From Ensifer adhaerens (GTDB lineage Bacteria; Pseudomonadota; Alphaproteobacteria; Rhizobiales; Rhizobiaceae), in NCBI RefSeq assembly GCF_020035535.1, contig NZ_CP083350.1, positions 1,746,501 through 1,810,500 of the forward strand: DNA of 64,000 bases, read 5' to 3'. The position numbers and the translations under genes were made by a program. Positions 56,546 to 64,000 of this stretch are shown here, piece after piece. The stretch's first letter is position 1, and each line of letters opens with the position of its first letter. The notes beneath the pieces are model-generated. The model made no database searches and was not told where the DNA came from. It worked only from the letters and a program-made list of their open reading frames with translations.

Positions 56546-57849
56546 GCGAGACCGAAATCCTGACGGCGATCGAGACCGTTCTCATCGAAAAGATGGCGCA
56601 TGGGCATATGGCTGGCTTCGGGCTGGACGCGCGGCTCAACGAGGACCTCTATCTCGATTCCGTTCTGATCCTGGAGATCTTCCTCAATCTCGAACTCGAA
56701 TACGGGCTTTCCGTGCCCGAGGAAGCGATTGCAAAGCAGGAGATCGAGACAGTTGCCGATCTGGTCGCCCTCTATCTGCCGAAGTCCACGGCTGTCGTTC
56801 CGAGCTTCCCGCTCACCGGCGGCACGAGCGACGAGGGCGTGCACGGCGACGCCTACTACGACATCAAGGTCCATTGCTTCGTCAGCTGCGTCTCGGATGG
56901 CTTGAAGCGAAACGGGCTGGACCAGCGGCCGTTCTATTTCGGTGTATGGGATGCGAAGTTCGCGGTCAGCGACCGTTTCGAACTTCTCTACCATGCGCCT
57001 GACATCACCCAGGAGTTTTTCCGCGGCTGGTTCGAGCGGCTCTACGGGGTCTCCGTCGTCGAATGGTACGATCCGGAGCGCATCAAGCTCGACAACCTTG
57101 CTGTGCTGCTCGGCCTCTTGAAGCAGCGCGGTGACACCGGTTCGGTCATGGTCATGCTCGACATGTTCCACCTGCCGGAGCGGGAGAACAAGTTCAACCA
57201 GAACCCGTTTCCGCATTATCTCATGCTGCAGGAAACCGCCGATCCCGACACCTGGTTCGTGCATGATCCGGACTACCGCTGGGAAGGCGAGATCGCCAAG
57301 GAAAAGGTCATCCACGCGATCATGCAGCCGAGCGTCGGCGGCGGCTATGTCTTCGACAATGCCGAGGCGCGCGCACCGTACGCGGAAGACCTCAGGGCCT
57401 ATTTCGAGGCGTGCTTCATCCGGGACCGGAATCCGCTTGTCGATGCCGTCAGGGCGATCGTTACCGCGCATCTCGAGGAACGGGACGGGCTCGCGCTTTC
57501 GGACCTTGGCGCCGCGGTGCGCGAACTGCCCGTCATCACCATCCGCAAATATGCCTATGAGCACGGCTTCGCCTTCTATTGGCGGGCACTGAAGCTGCCG
57601 GCAGCAGAATTCGAAGGGTGGTGCGAGGAAATCGAGGCGCTGGTCCAGTCGTTGAAGACGCTGCACTACAGCTGCATGAAGCTTGCCCAGACCGGCGATC
57701 GCGCCTTGGCGGCAGACGTTTTCGAGCGCTTCGACGAAGCGGACCGGCAGGAGATGAAGCTCAAAACCAAGCTCGCCGAGGTTTTCGATCTCTGGTGCGA
57801 CCTCGTCCTTCCCGCAGACGTTCCCCCATTGAAGAGAGCTGCACGATGA
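56542..57849 (+). CDS. AsbD-AsbE fusion: aryl carrier plus condensing domain
   Basis: The 435-aa protein begins with an acyl/aryl carrier domain (residues 1-80) with the phosphopantetheine Ser at position 40 in LYLDSVLI. From about residue 100 it continues as an AsbE-like domain (YYDIKVHCFVSC, FVHDPDYRWEGEI, CMKLAQTGD). In Bacillus these are two genes, asbD and asbE: the carrier holds 3,4-dihydroxybenzoate and AsbE transfers it to spermidine. Here one frame encodes both. It overlaps asbF by 4 bp. Confidence 0.83.
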   Translation: MSETEILTAIETVLIEKMAHGHMAGFGLDARLNEDLYLDSVLILEIFLNLELEYGLSVPEEAIAKQEIETVADLVALYLPKSTAVVPSFPLTGGTSDEGVHGDAYYDIKVHCFVSCVSDGLKRNGLDQRPFYFGVWDAKFAVSDRFELLYHAPDITQEFFRGWFERLYGVSVVEWYDPERIKLDNLAVLLGLLKQRGDTGSVMVMLDMFHLPERENKFNQNPFPHYLMLQETADPDTWFVHDPDYRWEGEIAKEKVIHAIMQPSVGGGYVFDNAEARAPYAEDLRAYFEACFIRDRNPLVDAVRAIVTAHLEERDGLALSDLGAAVRELPVITIRKYAYEHGFAFYWRALKLPAAEFEGWCEEIEALVQSLKTLHYSCMKLAQTGDRALAADVFERFDEADRQEMKLKTKLAEVFDLWCDLVLPADVPPLKRAAR

Positions 57850-58691
57850 GAGTTTCGCTCTGCACCATCACCTTCCGGCACCATCTGATATCGCTCGACG
57901 AGATCGCCACCTGGGCCGAGGCCAATGATTTCCAGGGCATCGAGCTCTGGGGGGCGCATGCGCGCAACCTGGCGCCACGGGTGGACCGGAACGCCGAATG
58001 GCTCGACGGCTATGGCCTCTCGGTTCCGATGATCAGCGATTACCTGCCGCTCGATGGCGATACCGAAGCGTTGCGGCACAAGACGGTGGAACTTTGCCGG
58101 CTTGCCCGCCGCTGGCGCGCCCGCAAGATCCGCACCTTTGCCGGAAGCCGCGGCAGTCAGGCCGTCGGGGCAGACGAGCGGCGGCAGGTCGTCGCCCGGC
58201 TGAAGGAGATCAGCGAGATCACCGCCAGCTACGGTATTCACCTTCTTGCCGAGACGCACCCGAAGACACTGGCCGATACGGCGGCATCGACCCTGCAACT
58301 GATCGAGGAGGTCGACCATTCTCACTTCGCCGTCAATTTCGACACGCTGCATGTCTGGGAGGGCGGGGACGATCCGGTCACGGTGCACCGGGCCATGAAG
58401 CCGCATATCCGCCACTACCATCTGAAGAACATCGTCGACCGTGCAGATCTGTCGGTTTTCGAGCCGGCCAATGTCTATGCGGCTGCCGGCAACCGGCGGG
58501 GCATGACGCCCTTGTTCGAAGGGACCGTCGACTACACGCGGTTCCTTGAGGAGCTAGCCGGCGATCCGCTGGCCGATGCATCGCTGGAGTGGTTCGGCAG
58601 TGACTGCATGGACACGCTGAGACGCGACCGCCGGCAGGTGCGCCAGGCGATCGAAGGCGGCTCGCGTCCGCTCAGGACCGCAAACGTCTAG
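57846..58691 (+). CDS. asbF: 3-dehydroshikimate dehydratase, AsbF-like
   Basis: The 281-aa TIM-barrel enzyme starts MRVSLCTITFRHHLISLDEI and contains FQGIELWGAHARNL, ETHPKTLADT, NFDTLHVWE and SLEWFG, closely following B. anthracis AsbF. It converts 3-dehydroshikimate to 3,4-dihydroxybenzoate, the aryl unit of petrobactin; metal ligands include the Glu of AETHP, the Asp of NFDTLH and the Glu of LEWFG. It is the last gene of the asb operon. Confidence 0.9.
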   Translation: MRVSLCTITFRHHLISLDEIATWAEANDFQGIELWGAHARNLAPRVDRNAEWLDGYGLSVPMISDYLPLDGDTEALRHKTVELCRLARRWRARKIRTFAGSRGSQAVGADERRQVVARLKEISEITASYGIHLLAETHPKTLADTAASTLQLIEEVDHSHFAVNFDTLHVWEGGDDPVTVHRAMKPHIRHYHLKNIVDRADLSVFEPANVYAAAGNRRGMTPLFEGTVDYTRFLEELAGDPLADASLEWFGSDCMDTLRRDRRQVRQAIEGGSRPLRTANV

Positions 58692-58709
58692 GGACTTTCG
58701 GAAGAAATG

Positions 58710-58746
58710 GCCTTCGCAGCGGATCCTGGCGATCCGCCACGAAGGC
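58710..58746 (+). terminator. Imperfect hairpin after asbF
   Basis: Arms GCCTTCGCAGCGGATC and GATCCGCCACGAAGGC pair except for two bases, with a CTGGC loop. It lies between the convergent asbF and acdS genes. There is no T tract. Confidence 0.5.
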
Positions 58747-58824
58747 GAGGGCCGGCATGTTCTGCTCCTGTCGACCTCCGGCCGGATGTGGTTGGCGTGA
58801 TGGATCAACCGGTGAGAGCGCAGC

Positions 58825-59844
58825 TCAGCCGTCCTTATAGTAATAGCTGTAGCCGTTCAGCGCCGGAGCGCCGCCGAGATGAGCGTAGAGCACGCGTGAC
58901 CCCTCGGGGAAGAAGCCCTTGCGGGTGAGGTCGATCATCCCCTGCATCGATTTGCCCTCGTATACCGGGTCGGTAATCATGGCCTCGGTGCGAGCCGCTA
59001 ACCGGATCGCCGCGTTGGTCTCTTCCGATGGTACGCCATAGGCGGGGTAGGCGTAATCGGGATTGATGATGATTTCGTCCTCCCGGATGCCCCGGCCGAG
59101 GCGCACCAGCTCGGCAGTGGAATCGACGATCTTCCGGACCTGGGCGCGCGTCTGCTCGAGCGTTCCGGACGCGTCGATGCCGATCACGCGATCGGCGCGA
59201 TCTTGCGCGGCGAAACCCACGATCATGCCGCCCTGGGTCGAGCCGGTGACGACGCAGACGATGATGTAGTCGAAGGTGAAGCCGAGTTCCTTCTCCTGTG
59301 CTGCTACCTCCTCGGCAAAGCCGACATAGCCGAGCGCGCCGTATTTGTGCACGGACGCGCCGGCCGGGATCGGGTAGGGCTTGCCGCCGGCATCCTTTAC
59401 CGACTGGATCGCGTCCTCCCAGCTCTTGCGGATGCCGATATCGAAGCCGTCATCGACCAGCCGGCTGTTCGCCCCCATCAGCCGTGTCATCAGGATGTTG
59501 CCGACGCGATCGTAGACCGCATCATAGTGCGGCACCCACTTTTCCTGGATGACCACGCATTTCATGCCGATCTTCGCGGCCGTGGCAGCGACCATGCGTG
59601 TATGGTTCGACTGCACGCCACCGATCGAAACCAGGGTATCGGCGCCGGAGGCGATCGCGTCGGGTACGATGTATTCGAGCTTCCGGAGCTTGTTGCCGCC
59701 CATGGCGAGACCGGAATTGCAGTCGTCGCGCTTGGCATAGATCTCCACCTTTCCGCCGAGCGCTGCCGTCAGCCGCGGCAGATGCTCGATCGGCGTCGGG
59801 CCGAAGGTGAGCGGGTAACGTTCGAACTTCTCAAGCAGTGACAT
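58825..59844 (-). CDS. acdS: 1-aminocyclopropane-1-carboxylate deaminase
   Basis: The 339-aa PLP enzyme degrades ACC, the plant ethylene precursor, to 2-oxobutyrate and ammonia. Residues separating it from D-cysteine desulfhydrase are present: PLP Lys52 in GGNK, Ser79, Tyr295 with Glu296 (PVYE), and Leu323 in [11 protein letters not shown]. The start at 59844 has GGAGG about 10 nt upstream; a longer frame to 59922 is unlikely. It is divergent from its probable Lrp-type activator. Confidence 0.93.
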   Translation of the reverse strand: MSLLEKFERYPLTFGPTPIEHLPRLTAALGGKVEIYAKRDDCNSGLAMGGNKLRKLEYIVPDAIASGADTLVSIGGVQSNHTRMVAATAAKIGMKCVVIQEKWVPHYDAVYDRVGNILMTRLMGANSRLVDDGFDIGIRKSWEDAIQSVKDAGGKPYPIPAGASVHKYGALGYVGFAEEVAAQEKELGFTFDYIIVCVVTGSTQGGMIVGFAAQDRADRVIGIDASGTLEQTRAQVRKIVDSTAELVRLGRGIREDEIIINPDYAYPAYGVPSEETNAAIRLAARTEAMITDPVYEGKSMQGMIDLTRKGFFPEGSRVLYAHLGGAPALNGYSYYYKDG

Positions 59845-59987
59845 TGATGATCGCCTCCGTGCTGGATTCATAGAAGAACGATAGGAGAATGTTCGCGAAA
59901 GGTGCTCTCTAATATCCGGCAATAATTTCCTGGATTTCGAAACTGGATCGACAGAAAATAAAATTTCTTCGAACGAGAGACATATAA

Positions 59988-60464
59988 ATGAAAGATTCTT
60001 CCAGCGATGATTTTGACAGGATCGATCTCAAGATCTTGCGAGCCCTGCAATCCGAGGGCCGGCTGTCGAATGCGGACCTCGCCGAGCGCGTGAATGTGAG
60101 TGCTGCCACCTGCCATCGGCGCACGCAGAGGCTATTCGATGAGGGCTACATCACCGGTGTCCGGGCGGAAATCGCGCCCAGTGCCGTCGGTCTCGGGGCG
60201 CTGGTGATGGTCGGCGTGGTGCTCGACCGCTCGACACCGGAAAGCTTTGCCGCCTTCGAGGGCGCGGTGATGGAGATGAAGGAGGTGCTCGACTGCAACC
60301 TTGTCGCCGGCGATTTCGATTATCTCCTGAAGATCCGCGTGCGCGACATGGCGGACTTCAACAAGCTGCACGGCCTGAAGCTGATCGCGCTACCGGGCGT
60401 GCGCCAGACGCGGACCTTCTTCGTGATGAAGGAAGTCAAGGAGAACGCGCGGCTGCCGTTCTGA
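59988..60464 (+). CDS. acdR: Lrp/AsnC-family regulator of acdS
   Basis: The 158-aa protein has an N-terminal helix-turn-helix ([31 protein letters not shown]) and a C-terminal RAM-type effector domain with [16 protein letters not shown]. Its divergence from acdS across 143 bp is the arrangement known for AcdR/LrpL, which activates acdS in response to ACC in rhizobia and pseudomonads. Confidence 0.88.
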   Translation: MKDSSSDDFDRIDLKILRALQSEGRLSNADLAERVNVSAATCHRRTQRLFDEGYITGVRAEIAPSAVGLGALVMVGVVLDRSTPESFAAFEGAVMEMKEVLDCNLVAGDFDYLLKIRVRDMADFNKLHGLKLIALPGVRQTRTFFVMKEVKENARLPF

Positions 60465-60476
60465 TCGCTCGGAGGA

Positions 60477-60495
60477 TATCTTGATAATCAAGATA
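60477..60495. promoter_or_regulatory. Candidate MarR-type operator
   Basis: TATCTTGA-TAA-TCAAGATA has perfect 8-bp arms. It lies 48 bp before the membrane protein gene that precedes the MarR regulator, and its form is like many MarR-family sites. An alternative is a weak terminator for acdR, since CTTTT follows. Confidence 0.5.
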
Positions 60496-60542
60496 CTTTT
60501 CGATAAAGATAATTTCATCTAATTGGGACGGGAGAGCTCTCG

Positions 60543-61001
60543 ATGATTTCACTATCGGTTGCCTCGGTCGGCCTTGCCGGTTCGCTGACGCTCATCGGTG
60601 TCGGCGGTGGGCTCTATGAGTTTTCCGTCGTGGACGTCGCCTGGCCGCAGCGTCCGGATCTGATTCAGCCCGTGCGCGGGGGCATTTCCCGGCGCCGCTT
60701 CTGGATACCTGCGCATGTCGCGTTCGAGTTGGCACAGATAGCGGCGCTGATCATCACCTGGCATCAGCCCGACATTCGCTTCTGGCTGCTCATTGCCTTC
60801 ACCAGCCATGCTGTGATGCGTCTCTGGTCGGCATTCGACTTCATCCCGAAGGCGCTGGCCTTCGAGCGTGCCGATCCCGCGGAGTTCGATGCGGCGGCCG
60901 CCCGGCGGTGGAGCAACCGAAGCCGGTTGCGCCTGCCGCTCGATCTCCTGACGGCCGCGGCGATGTTGGCCGCCTTTGCGATTGCTGTCACGATCGCTTG
61001 A
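60543..61001 (+). CDS. Hypothetical membrane protein (152 aa)
   Basis: The protein has an N-terminal helix (residues 4-24) and three further hydrophobic segments (about 57-72, 80-93, 133-151), so four membrane helices are likely. A conserved-looking WPQRPDLIQPVRGGISRRRFWIP loop follows the first. No function is recognised. It is 13 bp upstream of the MarR gene and probably co-transcribed, so it may be the target the regulator controls. Confidence 0.75.
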   Translation: MISLSVASVGLAGSLTLIGVGGGLYEFSVVDVAWPQRPDLIQPVRGGISRRRFWIPAHVAFELAQIAALIITWHQPDIRFWLLIAFTSHAVMRLWSAFDFIPKALAFERADPAEFDAAAARRWSNRSRLRLPLDLLTAAAMLAAFAIAVTIA

Positions 61002-61014
61002 GCAGGAGCTGTCA

Positions 61015-61563
61015 ATGAAGGACGAGGGCAACAATAGAAGCGTGGCAGATAAGCAGGAACTCGTCGCTCAGGTCGGTCGCAATATCCGCCAGATGGGCGC
61101 GCAAAGCGTGATGACCAGCCAGGCCGTCGCGGGACGCTTCGGCTTGCATACCACGGACCTCGAATGCCTCGATCTGATCTATCTGAGCGGACAGGCCTCG
61201 GCAGGCGAACTGGCCGAAGTTGCGGGGCTTACTTCCGGCGCCACGACCGCGCTGATCGACAGGCTGGAGCGCGCCGGCTATGTCGAGCGTGTTGCCGATC
61301 CGCGGGATCGGCGCCGCGTGCATGTCCGTGTCCGGCCGCACGCCATTGCGCCGATCAAGGCCGTCTATGAACCGATGCAACAGCGGATGTTCGAGCTGTG
61401 GTCGCGCTATGATTGCGATGAGTTGGCACTGATCGCCGACTTCCTGTCGCGCAGCACGGAACTGGCAAAGGCATGTGCGGAAGATATTCGGCGCGACACC
61501 TCGCCATCACCGCCGAAACGCCGCGCACCGCGGAGCGGTGGGCGGGGGCCCGAAAAGGTCTGA
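61015..61563 (+). CDS. MarR-family regulator
   Basis: The 182-aa winged-helix protein has ASAGELAEVAGLTSGATTALIDRLERAGYVERVADPRDRRRVHVRV, the MarR recognition helix and wing. AGGAG lies 6 nt before the start at 61015. The C-terminal 25 residues are basic and Pro-rich. Its likely site is the palindrome at 60477-60495. Confidence 0.9.
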   Translation: MKDEGNNRSVADKQELVAQVGRNIRQMGAQSVMTSQAVAGRFGLHTTDLECLDLIYLSGQASAGELAEVAGLTSGATTALIDRLERAGYVERVADPRDRRRVHVRVRPHAIAPIKAVYEPMQQRMFELWSRYDCDELALIADFLSRSTELAKACAEDIRRDTSPSPPKRRAPRSGGRGPEKV

Positions 61564-61665
61564 CGGCAACTCGGGAGTAGCCACCGGCGTATCTTCGAGG
61601 CGTATTTCGTCGGGGTTTGACCGCAGTCGGCAGCGTTGAGGGAGCCGAGCGGCTCCGTTCCCTAG

Positions 61666-63501
<1,836 letters not shown>

Positions 63502-63546
63502 CTCGTTTCCTCCGTCACATGCTGCGTGCTTGGTCGTCGTTGTGGG

Positions 63547-63999
63547 TCAGTCAGGCCAGCGCATCAGGCCTGCGAAACGGCGGGCGTTGCGTTCGCTGAG
63601 CGACGTCGCGATGATCTCGTTCGAGGCTCTTGCCTTGTCGAGCTCTTCGCCGAGGCGGCTGGCCACGACCTTCTCCTGGCCGGGATGCAGATTGCAGGGG
63701 TCGAGGTAGAAGTAATTGTGCTCGGCTTCGTGGTCGCGCACGATGATCGGCGGTGTGCCGCGGGCCAGCGCATCGGCGAGATCCCAGGCGGTGATGTGGG
63801 CTTGCTGCGGATCGATGTTGACGCGCAGCCGGTCGAGCGGGTTGTTGGTCGGGTCGGCTTCGATCACCGGCTTGATGCCGGGGCGGCCGTCGAGCGTTTC
63901 ATGCCAAAGGTTCAGATAGCCGGTTTCCCGCTCTCTAATGCCGGCGTGGTCGCGTGTCTCCCAGGCTTCGAGTGCGGCCATCACACCGAGCATGCTTTC
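63547..63999 (-). CDS. SelA-like PLP-dependent protein, C-terminal part
   Basis: The frame remains open to the window edge (codons before the ATG at 63993 read Glu-Ser), so only the C-terminal 150 residues or so are present. Segments MLGVMAALEAWE, VNIDPQQAHITAWDLADAL and HEAEHNYFYLDPCNLHPGQE resemble the SelA/DgaE-like family (selenocysteine synthase relatives and D-glucosaminate-6-phosphate ammonia lyase). The gene lies 45 bp before the double ATPase on the same strand. An exact reaction cannot be given. Confidence 0.7.
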   Translation of the reverse strand, partial: ESMLGVMAALEAWETRDHAGIRERETGYLNLWHETLDGRPGIKPVIEADPTNNPLDRLRVNIDPQQAHITAWDLADALARGTPPIIVRDHEAEHNYFYLDPCNLHPGQEKVVASRLGEELDKARASNEIIATSLSERNARRFAGLMRWPD

Positions 64000-64000
64000 C

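Overview
The window is GC-rich DNA of alphaproteobacterial, most likely Rhizobiaceae (Ensifer/Sinorhizobium-like), type. The evidence is codon usage, many LysR, TetR, GlxA and AsnC regulators, polyamine- and peptide-type ABC importers, an ACC deaminase next to its Lrp-type regulator, and an OpgB/CgmB-like glucan-modifying enzyme. There are no rRNA, tRNA or core housekeeping genes, so it reads like accessory chromosome, chromid or megaplasmid sequence; this placement is inference. No CRISPR array, IS element or prophage was seen.

Layout. 0-2.2 kb: the 3' end of an autotransporter with Ig-like repeats. 2.3-16.4 kb: a catabolic island. It holds a small conserved protein, a GcvT-like protein and two FAD oxidoreductases on one strand. 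Facing them are a phosphoethanolamine-methyltransferase-like enzyme, a BetI-like TetR regulator and a periplasmic binding protein. A PotABC-like importer, a class III aminotransferase, a Rieske oxygenase and a flavin reductase follow. Three copies of a TGAA-N6-TTCA box lie in the three divergent promoter regions, so the island looks like one regulon for import and breakdown of an unidentified N-methylated or quaternary amine. 16.4-21.6 kb: an ArsR/SRPBCC module, a GlxA regulator, a PhnD-like protein, a fatty acid desaturase and a LysR regulator. 21.7-28.3 kb: a hydroxamate-type siderophore uptake operon (receptor, FhuD, FhuB, FhuF, FhuC) whose FhuF gene is split by a frameshift. 28.4-35.4 kb: an OpgB/CgmB-like enzyme of lower GC, then an HlyD/RbbA/ABC-2 exporter.

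35.5-46.8 kb: a hypothetical protein, tandem ClpP-like secreted paralogues of which the second has lost its catalytic residues, a MYG1 protein, LysR/SDR, MFS/HxlR with a large operator, a diguanylate cyclase, and aldehyde dehydrogenase/LysR. 47.2-51.3 kb: a FecI-FecR-TonB receptor set with two near-identical ECF-type promoters. 51.4-58.7 kb: a DUF2218 protein and a five-gene operon matching petrobactin biosynthesis (asbA, asbB, asbC, an asbD-asbE fusion, asbF). 58.8-60.5 kb: acdS and its regulator. 60.5-64 kb: a small membrane protein with a MarR regulator, a double ATPase of a peptide-type importer, and the end of a SelA-like PLP enzyme.

Functionally, the right half joins siderophore synthesis (asb) to regulated TonB-dependent uptake (FecI/FecR/receptor) beside the ethylene-precursor-degrading AcdS, a combination suited to life at plant roots. 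The left half is a self-contained transport and degradation regulon whose substrate cannot be read from the sequence.
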